From NCBI GenBank assembly GCA_964633715.1, contig CAZWHQ010000060.1:1-19908 (forward strand): a stretch of DNA of 19,908 nt. The letters run 5' to 3'. Position numbers and translations under genes: made by a program. Positions 7,553 through 15,329 of the stretch are shown here, piece after piece (position 1 is the stretch's first letter; each line of letters begins with the position of its first letter). The stretch comes from JAUWVG01 sp964633715 (GTDB taxonomy: Bacteria; Acidobacteriota; Aminicenantia; Aminicenantales; Aminicenantaceae). The notes below the pieces were generated by a model that saw nothing but the letters and a program-made list of their open reading frames with translations, was not told the DNA's origin and did not search any database.

Positions 7553-8793
7553 TCCCAGAAACAGAGAGGCAGAAAAGAGTCCTGCTCTGCATGTATAATT
7601 TTCCTCCCCTTAGTGGTCCCAGGGCATTTCGGTGGTTGAACTTTGTAAAAGTTCTTCATGCCAAGGGATGGAAAATAGATGTTTTGACAGTGCGCCCATC
7701 TCAGAAAGATAATTTTTATGATGAAAGCCTGTTGAAAGAAATCCCCGAAGATGTCAATGTTTTCAGGTCATATCCTGGAATTTTATATTCTTTCATCCAC
7801 AGGAGGAATAAATCAGCCAAAGGATTTTCAAGAACAACCATGGAATGGTTTCCATTCGGTTGGATTAAAGGCGTGAACTTGCTTGCCTGGCGGGACTATG
7901 ATCTCATTATTTCCTCTGCCCTTCCTTTTGTTGGCCATCTTGTCGGATATGTATTGAAAAAAAAAGCCAAGATCTCCTGGGTGGCAGACTATGGCGACGC
8001 TCTTGCTTTTAATCCTCTGACAAGCCTTTTTAAACGCTTTGTCGGGAGATATATTGAGGGAAACATGTTGAAAGCTGTTGACGGTGTGATCGTACCCTAT
8101 GAAGGATTAAAAAGCGAGTTTCTAGAGTTTTATCCATTTTTAAAAGACGCTCAAATCAAATCTATCGGCCAGGGAATTCCAGAGTATTTTGAAGAGATCG
8201 AAAAGCAGGATTTTTGCCAAAAATTTGTGCTGTCCTATTTTGGAAATTTTTACATAAATGTACGAGAGCCGTTTGAGTTTTTTAAAGCTCTTCATACCCT
8301 TTGTGCTCAATCGAAACTGATGAAGGATGTCTCAGTGATTTTTGCCGGGAATATAGAGCAGAAATATATCGATTATGCAAAAAAACTTAAAATCGATCAT
8401 TTTACCAAGTTTTTGGGTCAGGTCTCCTATAAAAAGGCAGTTTCAATCCAAAAGGGTTCTTCGGCCATACTCTATATCGGAGGCCGGAGAAGCAACTACA
8501 TTTTTCCCTCCAAAGTTCTGGTTTATGCGGCAGCGAACAGACCAATAATTGCCATCCAACAGTCCAGTACAGATCTGGGAGCAGAATTTATTAAAAAGAA
8601 TCGATTGGGTGTTGTGGTGCCCAATGATCAACGAGAAATTAAAAAGGTGATAGAGGACCTCTATCTATCCTGGAAAGAAAAGAGAATCGAAAATTTGTTC
8701 AACAAAATGCCTCTTGAAAGATTTTTTTGGAAAAACCGAGGGGAGGAATTGGAGATAATTTTAAATTCTGTTTTAGAAGAAAAGAAAGCTTGA
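7549..8793 (+). CDS. Glycosyltransferase, GT4-like (GT-B fold)
   Basis: Predicted GT-B glycosyltransferase of 414 aa acting on lipid-linked intermediates at the inner face of the membrane. The N-terminal domain opens with VLLCMYNFPPLSGPRAFRWL and WKIDVLTVRP (residues 11-50), the acceptor-domain pattern of GT4 enzymes with Pro and Gly in the first loop. The C-terminal domain begins near SYFGNFYINVREPFEFF and contains VIFAGNIE and KFLGQVSY. The segment FPSKVLVYAAANRPIIA sits where classic GT4 enzymes have the donor-binding loop and the second Glu of E-x7-E, which is not conserved in its standard form here. It starts on an ATGA overlap with the sulfatase-like gene, and its stop overlaps the TTG chosen for the next gene, so it is translationally coupled at both ends. 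Confidence 0.82.
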   Translation: MIPETERQKRVLLCMYNFPPLSGPRAFRWLNFVKVLHAKGWKIDVLTVRPSQKDNFYDESLLKEIPEDVNVFRSYPGILYSFIHRRNKSAKGFSRTTMEWFPFGWIKGVNLLAWRDYDLIISSALPFVGHLVGYVLKKKAKISWVADYGDALAFNPLTSLFKRFVGRYIEGNMLKAVDGVIVPYEGLKSEFLEFYPFLKDAQIKSIGQGIPEYFEEIEKQDFCQKFVLSYFGNFYINVREPFEFFKALHTLCAQSKLMKDVSVIFAGNIEQKYIDYAKKLKIDHFTKFLGQVSYKKAVSIQKGSSAILYIGGRRSNYIFPSKVLVYAAANRPIIAIQQSSTDLGAEFIKKNRLGVVVPNDQREIKKVIEDLYLSWKEKRIENLFNKMPLERFFWKNRGEELEIILNSVLEEKKA

Positions 8794-10118
8794 AAAAATC
8801 GAGGTTTTTTCCCTTTGTCACGACAACTCCAATAGAGGACCTTTGTCTCGCAGTATTGCTGATTCCCCTTTGGTGGATACTTGGATTCAGATTTTTTATC
8901 TTTCATCTGATCGTTGCCATCGCTTTTATCAAAGTGTTGAACCATAGGAAAAAAGGCGACAGATTCCGGATACCTTTCGAAATTTATATCCTTTTTGTCT
9001 TTTTTGTCTTGTATCTTATAGCTATATTAATCAATATAAAAAATATCCCCTTTCCCAGGATTGTCGGATCTTTTAATAATTTGAGCTTTTGGATTTTAGG
9101 TGCCCTCATAATTCTAATTTTTTACAATTCAACGGGAAAGATAGATTTGAATCGTTTTCTCAAGGTTTTTCCCATCACCGGAGTCTTATACGGTCTCTTC
9201 GTAATTTTAGCTATTTCAGTGGGATTTATTACACAAAAAACAATTGTGTTCCAAAGTGTTCTCCTTAAACTGCTCCCAGACAAATGGGCAGAAGTTATTG
9301 CCAGCAAAGCCATATTACTGGGAACGTCACTCAATCTGGTCTTTGTCGGAGAAGATAGGATTTATACTCGGTCCTTTCCCCGGTCGCCAGGATTCAACAT
9401 TTACGGAACAGCCTTGGGTTTGTCTATGATCGTGATAATCGTATTAACCTTTGTCTACTTTAAAAAAGTTGGGAAAAGAAAAGGATGGGCAATTATCCTG
9501 ATGCTGGAAATAGTTGCACTAGTTTTTTCTCTATCAAGGACTTCCGTGGTGGGATTCGGTTTCGCCTTAGTTATTGTCTTCGCGCTGTTGAATTTAAAAA
9601 AATCCTCAATATTAAAAATTATTCCTGTTGTTTTAATTTTTCTAATTGTTTTTCTTTTAATTATCCCTCCGAAAAAGATCTCTGAAGCACTCTTTGATTT
9701 TAGAAAAGGAAGTTCGATCTGGAGGGCCAGGTTGTATGGATTAACCTTAGAGCAGGCTGTTAAAAAGCCTGTATTAGGCTTTGGATTCAAACCCCGGACT
9801 GAAGATTTTCCTGTGCCGATCGGTTCACATTCCACATATATCGGCGTTATTTATAGAACAGGATTCCTGGGTTTTGTCGTGTTCTGTCTGTTCTGGGGGC
9901 TTGTATTGAGAAAATGGTGGGCTCAAAAAAGTGTTCAAATCAAAGATCCGGATTTTTATCCCCTGTGGTACTATTCAGGGATTGGACTGATTGGTGGGCT
10001 TTTCTGGATGATAACAGAAGACCTGGATGCGCCCCCTATAGCGGCCTTTCTCTATTTTTTAGTGATAGGGCTTATCCTCTCTTTGGATAAACTTAAAAAA
10101 TCTTCTGAAAAACAATGA
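8790..10118 (+). CDS. O-antigen polymerase/ligase family membrane protein (Wzy/WaaL-like), copy 1
   Basis: Multi-spanning membrane protein of 442 aa with about ten hydrophobic helices, of the O-antigen ligase/polymerase superfamily (PF04932 type), which joins polyprenyl-linked repeat units or transfers them to an acceptor outside the membrane. The SLSRTSVVG segment, with the conserved Arg, lies in the central helices. The large outer loop contains KPVLGFGFKPR and GSHSTYIGVIYRTGFLG, carrying the conserved His. An upstream TTG at 8727 would add 21 residues, but I chose TTG 8790. It overlaps the preceding stop as TTGA, follows a purine-rich AGAAGAAAAGAAAG, and gives a short basic N-terminus before the first helix. 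The stop overlaps the Alg14-like start (ATGA at 10115-10118). Polymerase and ligase cannot be told apart from sequence. Confidence 0.8.
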   Translation: MKKSRFFPFVTTTPIEDLCLAVLLIPLWWILGFRFFIFHLIVAIAFIKVLNHRKKGDRFRIPFEIYILFVFFVLYLIAILINIKNIPFPRIVGSFNNLSFWILGALIILIFYNSTGKIDLNRFLKVFPITGVLYGLFVILAISVGFITQKTIVFQSVLLKLLPDKWAEVIASKAILLGTSLNLVFVGEDRIYTRSFPRSPGFNIYGTALGLSMIVIIVLTFVYFKKVGKRKGWAIILMLEIVALVFSLSRTSVVGFGFALVIVFALLNLKKSSILKIIPVVLIFLIVFLLIIPPKKISEALFDFRKGSSIWRARLYGLTLEQAVKKPVLGFGFKPRTEDFPVPIGSHSTYIGVIYRTGFLGFVVFCLFWGLVLRKWWAQKSVQIKDPDFYPLWYYSGIGLIGGLFWMITEDLDAPPIAAFLYFLVIGLILSLDKLKKSSEKQ

Positions 10119-10564
10119 AAATCTGTCTGGTCTGCTACAATGGGGGACATCTTTTTCAGTTGCACATCCTGGAGGACTGGTGGAAAAAATATGCCCGTTT
10201 CTGGGTGACCTTCCGAAAGGCGGACGCGGAATCTCTTCTCAAAGAGGAAAAAGTTTATTGGGCTTTTTTCCCGGCCACGAGAAATATTTTCAATCTAATC
10301 CGAAACACGTTTCTGGCCATTAGAGTTCTCCGGAAAGAACGTCCCGATATCATTGTCTCTACAGGAGCGGCCGTAGCGGTCCCTTTTTTTTATGTCGGGA
10401 AACTGTTGGGAATCAAAACTGTGTTTATCGAGGTCTTTGACCGGATCGACAGTCCTACACTGACCGGCAGACTGGTCCATCCCATTGCAGATGTTTTTAT
10501 CCTGCAGTGGGAAGAGCAGAAAAAATTCTATCCAAAAGGAAAAGTGTTGGGGCAGATCCTATGA
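10115..10564 (+). CDS. Alg14-like membrane anchor subunit of a split glycosyltransferase
   Basis: Protein of 149 aa matching the Alg14 family (bacterial CpsF/EpsE-type). It is the acceptor-binding, membrane-associated half of a two-part GT-B enzyme of the GT28 class. The N-terminal loop YNGGHLFQLHIL (9-20) is the conserved Gly-Gly-His lipid-acceptor loop. The second signature runs from IIVSTGAAVAVPFFYVGK through FIEVFDRIDSPTLTGRL to the closing LQWEEQKKFYP. The bacterial pair typically transfers a hexose or HexNAc, for example onto a lipid-linked first sugar in pneumococcal-type capsules. It has ATGA overlaps at both ends, with the Wzy-like gene before it and the Alg13-like catalytic subunit after it, as expected for subunits made in equal amounts. 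Family assignment is strong; the sugar is unknown. Confidence 0.92.
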   Translation: MKICLVCYNGGHLFQLHILEDWWKKYARFWVTFRKADAESLLKEEKVYWAFFPATRNIFNLIRNTFLAIRVLRKERPDIIVSTGAAVAVPFFYVGKLLGIKTVFIEVFDRIDSPTLTGRLVHPIADVFILQWEEQKKFYPKGKVLGQIL

Positions 10565-11073
10565 TATTTGTTACTGTGGGTACAGACCACCACCCTTTTG
10601 ACCGGTTGATTAAAGCTGTTGATGAGATCAAGTCAAAGGATTGGCTTCAGGATGAAGTCCACATCCAATCCGGCCTTTCCCGGGTAAAACCCGAATTTTG
10701 CCAAGTTCAAGATTTTTTCCCCTTCGATGAGTTGATGGAGAAGATAGATAAAGCGCGGATCGTTATCACCCACGGCGGGCCGGGGAGTATAATGCCGATC
10801 CTATACCGGCAAAAAATACCTATCGTTATGGCCAGGGAAAAAAAGTACAAGGAGGCTGTAGACGATCATCAGAAGGCATTTGTAAAAAAGCTTGAAAAAA
10901 AGCGGCTGGTTCTCCGCGTAAAAGATATTAGTGATCTTGAAGAAAAGGTCAGAAATTATGAAAACTATCTCAGGGAAAAACCGAGTTCAAATATCGCGGC
11001 GGAACAGAAGGAACGGCTCGCCCAATTTACAGAAAAACTGGAGAATCTGTGTTTAGATCTGGTCCAAAAATAA
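10561..11073 (+). CDS. Alg13-like catalytic subunit of a split glycosyltransferase
   Basis: Protein of 170 aa that forms the donor-binding half of the Alg13/Alg14-type glycosyltransferase with the preceding gene product. The opening MIFVTVGTDHHPFDRLIKAVDE is the canonical start of the family, which is why I use ATG 10561 and not the in-frame ATG 10507 inside the upstream gene. The nucleotide-sugar loop is seen as VITHGGPGSIMPIL (near 67-80), followed by IPIVMAREKKYKEAVDDHQ, the conserved P-x-V-x-P-R-like segment ending with Asp-His-Gln. It is cytosolic and expected to be recruited to the membrane by its partner. The ATGA overlap at 10561-10564 couples translation. A 58-base gap with no clear terminator follows. 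Confidence 0.93.
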   Translation: MIFVTVGTDHHPFDRLIKAVDEIKSKDWLQDEVHIQSGLSRVKPEFCQVQDFFPFDELMEKIDKARIVITHGGPGSIMPILYRQKIPIVMAREKKYKEAVDDHQKAFVKKLEKKRLVLRVKDISDLEEKVRNYENYLREKPSSNIAAEQKERLAQFTEKLENLCLDLVQK

Positions 11074-11131
11074 ATCATTGTAAATTATTTTGTGCGTGGG
11101 ATAATAAGATGGAAAAGATTGCGGAATAATT

Positions 11132-12726
11132 ATGGCAGGGCTTCGAAAACTTTTTTGTGTTTTTATTCTTTTTATCAATGATGTCGCTGCACTGCTGACC
11201 TCCTTTTTGCTGGCCTATTTTTTGAGAAGCCAGCTTCTTCTGTTCCTCATCCCGCGTTTTAAGTCACAGCCACCGCTTCCATTGGATGTTCAGCTTCGTT
11301 TGGGCTTTGCCTACGGGGCCATCGTGATGATTCTGGTCTTATTTTATGGAAGACTCTACACACAAAGATTTTCCTTCTGGGAAGAGACAAAGTATCTTTT
11401 TAAGAGTGTCTCCATCTCGTTTATTTTTATCCTGGTCCTGGTTTTTGTCTCCAGGCAGTATATTTTCTTCTCACGAGCTACGATCGCAATGGCCTGGATA
11501 TTGAGCCTTGTTGTTTTTCCTTTGTTCCGTTATTTTACCAAAAAAATCCTCTTTTCCCTGGGGATCTGGAAAAAGAGGGTTGTCATTATTGGAACAAACG
11601 AAACATCCCATCTCCTTGTCGAAGGAATAAAATCGAACAGAAATTTGGGGTATGAAATCGTGGGATTTTTAACAGAAAATGAGAAAAAAATCGGCGAAGT
11701 TTTCTCGGGATATAAAGTCCTTGGAACCATCTCTCAGGGGAATTCGGTCAATGAGTTGGAAAATGTAAAGGATTTTATTGTCGCTCTGCCTTCGCATTCC
11801 CAGGAAGAACTTGTTGAGATTATGGAGAACTTTGATGAGCGTGCAGAAACGATCAGGATGGTGCCGAACATCGGCAGCCTGTTTACGCTTGGAGTTAGAG
11901 TAGAAAGTCTTGGCGACGTGCTGGCTTTAAACCTGAATCGAAATCTGTTTAAACCCTGGAATATTCTGCTTAAAGTCTGTTTTGAATATATCCTGATTAT
12001 CCTTTTTTCCATACTGATTCTTCCTCTGTTTCTTGTTATAATCCTGTTGATTAAACTGAACTCAAAAGGTCCGGTGTTTTTTATCCAGGATCGCATCNNN
12101 NNNNNNNNNNNNNNNNNNNNNNNNNNNNNNNNNNNNNNNNNNNNNNNNNNNNNNNNNNNNNNNNNNNNNNNNNNNNNNNNNNNNNNNNNNNNNNNNNCCT
12201 GTTGATTAAACTGAACTCAAAAGGTCCGGTGTTTTTTATCCAGGATCGCATCGGAAAGAATGGAAAATCCTTCAGGATTATTAAGTTCCGTTCCATGTTT
12301 GTGGACGGAGATCAAAAACTAGAGGACTACCTGAAGAACAATCCTCAGATAAGGAGGGAGTGGGAAGAGTTCCAGAAGATAAAAGGATTCGATCCTCGTG
12401 TTACAGGAGTGGGGAAATTTATCCGAAAGTACAGTCTTGATGAGATTCCACAGATCTTCAATGTGCTGAGGGGTGAAATGAGTCTGGTCGGTCCCAGGCC
12501 CTACCTTCCTAGGGAAAGAGAAATTTTGGATAAAAGCAGTACCTTCATCTCAAAAATCAAACCTGGCATCACCGGGCTCTGGCAGGTGAGAGGCCGAAAT
12601 CTTCTTCCCTTCAAAAAGCGGATCCTTTTGGATGAGTACTATATCCGAAATTGGTCGTTATGGCTGGATATTGTGATCCTCGTCCAAACCCCAAGAGTTC
12701 TTGCGAGAAAGCAGGGTGCCTTCTAA
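11132..12726 (+). CDS. wbaP: Polyprenyl-phosphate sugar-1-phosphate transferase, WbaP-like, interrupted by an assembly gap
   Basis: Initiating enzyme that moves a sugar-1-phosphate from a UDP-sugar to undecaprenyl phosphate. The left part (322 codons to 12097) holds four to five membrane helices, a CoA/NAD-type nucleotide-binding domain (VVIIGTNETSHLL near residue 150) and the helix before the catalytic domain, ending QDRI. The right part carries the catalytic domain: KFRSMF, SLDEIPQIF with D385-E386, MSLVGPRPYLPRE and PGITGLWQVRGRN. Bases 12098-12197 are N, flanked by an exact 55-base duplication. Removing one copy plus the N joins the halves in frame as 479 aa, a normal family length. The LVGPRPYLPRE and LWQVRGRN signatures fit the WbaP type (often galactose-1-P), not the PglC or WecA types. 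The sugar remains a prediction. Confidence 0.88.
12043..12097 (+). repeat. 55-base direct repeat, left copy at contig end
   Basis: This stretch, beginning CCTGTTGATTAAACTGAAC and ending GGATCGCATC, is identical to 12198-12252. It directly abuts the run of N. It codes for the end of the last helix and the start of the catalytic domain of the WbaP-like enzyme (LLIKLNSKGPVFFIQDRI). The most economical reading is one genomic sequence written twice by the scaffolder. Confidence 0.95.
12098..12197. other. Assembly gap of exactly 100 N
   Basis: A run of 100 N, the default placeholder for a gap of unknown length. Because both flanks end in the same 55 bases, the two contigs probably overlap and no sequence is missing. 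As written, the extra 155 bases are not a multiple of three and artificially break the gene. Confidence 0.97.
12198..12252 (+). repeat. 55-base direct repeat, right copy at contig start
   Basis: Exact copy of 12043-12097, starting immediately after the N run. The reading frame of the WbaP-like enzyme continues from its end with GKNGKSFRIIKFRSMF, the expected continuation of the catalytic domain. Confidence 0.95.
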
Positions 12727-12750
12727 TTGAAAGTGAATTCTTGAAATTCT

Positions 12751-14001
12751 ATGGAAAGTCTTAAAAACATCCGTTGGGAAGAGTGGATGCTTCCTTCTCT
12801 TCTCCTACTGCTTTCCCCTTTGTTTCTGTTCCCAAATACAAGTACGGTCTGGATTCTTTTTTTAGTCCCTTTGATCTTTCTCTATCTGTTCTTAAAAAAG
12901 AAGATCATTTTTCAGCGGACAAAAATGGATTGGCCAATCCAAATCCTGTCCTTTCTTGTTTTAGTGAGCGGTTTGGTCATTGCCGATGTGACCATTAGTC
13001 TCCCAAAAGTTGTCGGTTTCTTTTTTGGTGTGTTTGTCTTTTACTCACTTGTCCCACTGTTTAAAGACATGCGACTCCTCAGAATTGGAATTATGGTCTT
13101 TGTTTTTGGAGGATTTGCCCTGGCTGTTGTTGGGATTATGGGAATGAGCCGGCATGATGAACCAAAATATATCCGGTTTCTTTATAAGTTCCTGAAATCT
13201 CTTCCTTCGATCCAGTTTGGCCTTCCCGGAGCCGAGGAGGGATTTCATCCCAATGCTGTCGGAGGAGGGCTGACTCTTATCCTGCCCTTATGTTTTGTTC
13301 TTGTCCTTCCCTATCTGTTTCGAAAGAAGGAGAACTTCAGGATTTATCAGTCACATTGGTGGGGCCTTTTTTTAATTTTTTGTTTTCTGACTATGGCTTC
13401 TGTTATGGTGCTGACTCAGTCAAGAAGCAGTTTTGCGGGGATGTTTGTCGTCTCCTGGCTTTTAATATTCGTAGGCCTCCGCAGGAAAAAGATGGCCGCA
13501 GCAATCGTTACGATTGTTATGTTGTCTGTTCTGATCGGCTTATTTTTTCTTGCCGGTTCTAAAAAACTGCCCTATACCGATCTTGAGTCCAGGAACAAAC
13601 TCATCGGGCGGGTAATAACATTCTGGAAGCCCGCCATTGTTGAAATAAAACAACATCCTGTTTTTGGGATGGGGATGAATCAAGCACGGACTATTCCCGT
13701 AGTTGGGGAAAAGCAGGGGCATCTGCATAACCTGATCCTGCACACAGCCGCAGAACTGGGTATCCCCGCTATGATTGCTTATATGGTCATTCTGTTTGGG
13801 GCTGCAGTTATGTGCCGGAAGGTTTGGATGTTTGCGGAGGAAAATTGGACGAAGAATTCGGTGTTGGGGCTGGGCTGCGGCCAGCTTGCACTGTTTGTTT
13901 TTGGATTTCTGGATGTGATTCCCCTTGGGGCTAAGGTGGGTATTTTCTTCTGGATATCGCTGGCGCTGATAACTTCTCTTTATTATCATTCGTGCAAATA
14001 A
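12751..14001 (+). CDS. O-antigen polymerase/ligase family membrane protein (Wzy/WaaL-like), copy 2
   Basis: Membrane protein of 416 aa with roughly ten to twelve helices, of the O-antigen ligase superfamily, which handles polyprenyl-linked glycans on the outer face of the inner membrane. Seen motifs are GAEEGFHPNAVGGGLTLILPL in an outer loop, TQSRSSFAGMF with the conserved Arg in the central helices, and the large-loop signature HPVFGMGMNQAR followed by GHLHNLILHTAAELGIP, with the conserved His before Asn. The C-terminus ends LGAKVGIFFWISLALITSLY. The next gene encodes a clear paralog with the same landmarks, so this is a tandem duplication. The gene starts 24 bases after the WbaP-like gene without a strong ribosome-binding site. 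Polymerase versus ligase cannot be decided from sequence. Confidence 0.85.
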   Translation: MESLKNIRWEEWMLPSLLLLLSPLFLFPNTSTVWILFLVPLIFLYLFLKKKIIFQRTKMDWPIQILSFLVLVSGLVIADVTISLPKVVGFFFGVFVFYSLVPLFKDMRLLRIGIMVFVFGGFALAVVGIMGMSRHDEPKYIRFLYKFLKSLPSIQFGLPGAEEGFHPNAVGGGLTLILPLCFVLVLPYLFRKKENFRIYQSHWWGLFLIFCFLTMASVMVLTQSRSSFAGMFVVSWLLIFVGLRRKKMAAAIVTIVMLSVLIGLFFLAGSKKLPYTDLESRNKLIGRVITFWKPAIVEIKQHPVFGMGMNQARTIPVVGEKQGHLHNLILHTAAELGIPAMIAYMVILFGAAVMCRKVWMFAEENWTKNSVLGLGCGQLALFVFGFLDVIPLGAKVGIFFWISLALITSLYYHSCK

Positions 14002-14003
14002 AC

Positions 14004-15329
14004 ATGAAGGCCCTATCTATTAAAGAAAACCGGTTAGAATGGACACAGCTTTTCATTGTATTAATTTTATCCCCAATTTTCCTGTTTCCTTCAAGAAAAA
14101 CTTTTTGGCTTATGCTGCTTATTCCGATCCTATTCGTGTGGAAGATAGGGATAAAAAAAAGCCTTTTTCCGCGGACTCTTCTGGATTGGCCGCTTTTTCT
14201 GCTTCTTTTCCAGATTTTTGTCAGCTGCCTTTTTGTTTCTGACCTTTTTTTCAGCCTGCCAAAAATCTCAGGCGTACTTCTTGGAATCCTCTTGTATTAC
14301 TCTTTAACAGCCGTACTCTTGGATGAGGAGTCCATCCGTCTGGGGACGGTTGTGTTTCTATTTGGGGGAGCTGCTTTTTCGATTATTGGACTTCTCGGGA
14401 TCAAGTGGGACTATGACAGCCTCCTCTTTTCTCTGGCCAGATTGTTGGGAATAGAGATGGATAAATTTATCTTTTATGAAAAGGTTATACCTGCCCTGGA
14501 TAGTGTAATTCCTAGGTTTAATTGGAATCTTCCAGGAGCCGAGCAGGGATTTAACGCCAATGCTATTGGGGGAACTCTCATTTTGATCCTTCCTCTATGC
14601 TTGGCCCTCGTTTTTTCCTATTTTCGGCGTAAGGATAAAGCGGTGAGGATCGTTCCCGGCCGCTTGTTTGGGGGAGCGCTTCTCCTGTCCCTGATTGTCC
14701 TTCTGTCCGTATTGTTTTTGACCTTTTCAGTAATAAGCTGGATTGCTCTCGTTCTTGCTCTCTGGATTGTGTTTGTTACAAGGAAAGGAAAAGCTGTCAC
14801 GGCTCTTGTTCTTGTGGTAGCTGTGTGTTTACTTCTTTTTGTTTTTCCATCAAAGACGTCCAAAATGTGGGAAACGATCAGGACTGACCTCGATCCTGAA
14901 AAAGTCGATTTCCGTCTGAATTGGTGGTCTATAGCTGTTGAGACAATCAAAGACCGCCCTTTTTTTGGGGTAGGGATGAACCGGATGCGCCTTCACCCGG
15001 AGATCGGGTATGAAAGATCACATGTCCATAATTTTTTTCTTAACACAGCCGCCGAGCTCGGGATACCCGGATTATTGGCCTATTTGGCTTTGGTGATCGG
15101 CAGCCTTTATATGTGTATGAAAGTCCATCAAAACTCCAATATTCAGTGGATGAAATATGCGGCTTTGGGGTTGGGCTGCGGACAGATCGCTCACTTTTTC
15201 TTTGGATTTATAGATGCCATCCCTCTTGGAGCAAAAGTGGGAATCTTTTTCTGGTTTTCCCTATCGATGATCACGGTGCTGTATAAATTTACTTTACAGA
15301 ATAAAGAAGTTAAGATGACACGAATCTAA
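14004..15329 (+). CDS. O-antigen polymerase/ligase family membrane protein (Wzy/WaaL-like), copy 3, tandem paralog
   Basis: Paralog of the preceding protein, 441 aa and multi-spanning. Shared landmarks are LSPIFLFPS at the start, the outer loop GAEQGFNANAIGG, the large-loop RPFFGVGMNRMR and SHVHNFFLNTAAELGIPG, and a nearly identical C-terminal LGAKVGIFFWFSLSMITVLY. Two differences stand out. The central segment that reads TQSRSS in copy 2 is LTFSVIS here, so the conserved Arg is missing, and the loop before the GAEQG motif is about 20 residues longer. I chose ATG 14004, two bases after the previous stop, because MKALSIKENRLEW aligns with MESLKNIRWEEW of copy 2; GTG 13992 is possible. The stop overlaps the next start as TAATG. 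It may be a ligase/polymerase counterpart of copy 2 or a copy losing function. Confidence 0.82.
   Translation: MKALSIKENRLEWTQLFIVLILSPIFLFPSRKTFWLMLLIPILFVWKIGIKKSLFPRTLLDWPLFLLLFQIFVSCLFVSDLFFSLPKISGVLLGILLYYSLTAVLLDEESIRLGTVVFLFGGAAFSIIGLLGIKWDYDSLLFSLARLLGIEMDKFIFYEKVIPALDSVIPRFNWNLPGAEQGFNANAIGGTLILILPLCLALVFSYFRRKDKAVRIVPGRLFGGALLLSLIVLLSVLFLTFSVISWIALVLALWIVFVTRKGKAVTALVLVVAVCLLLFVFPSKTSKMWETIRTDLDPEKVDFRLNWWSIAVETIKDRPFFGVGMNRMRLHPEIGYERSHVHNFFLNTAAELGIPGLLAYLALVIGSLYMCMKVHQNSNIQWMKYAALGLGCGQIAHFFFGFIDAIPLGAKVGIFFWFSLSMITVLYKFTLQNKEVKMTRI

Noticed and set aside
12043..12252. Genuine 55-base direct repeat such as an attachment site or transposon target duplication
   Set aside because: Both copies abut an artificial N run and lie inside a catalytic-domain codon series, so assembly overlap explains them fully.
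11132..12726. Reading the WbaP-like gene as two truncated genes or a pseudogene
   Set aside because: The break is caused by 100 N plus a duplicated 55-base contig end. Collapsing the overlap restores a full-length frame with all catalytic motifs.
13540..13989. 149-codon reverse-strand open frame inside Wzy/WaaL copy 2
   Set aside because: It lies wholly within a convincing membrane-protein gene, has no family resemblance, and is His/Pro/Lys-rich text typical of the reverse complement of a hydrophobic coding region.
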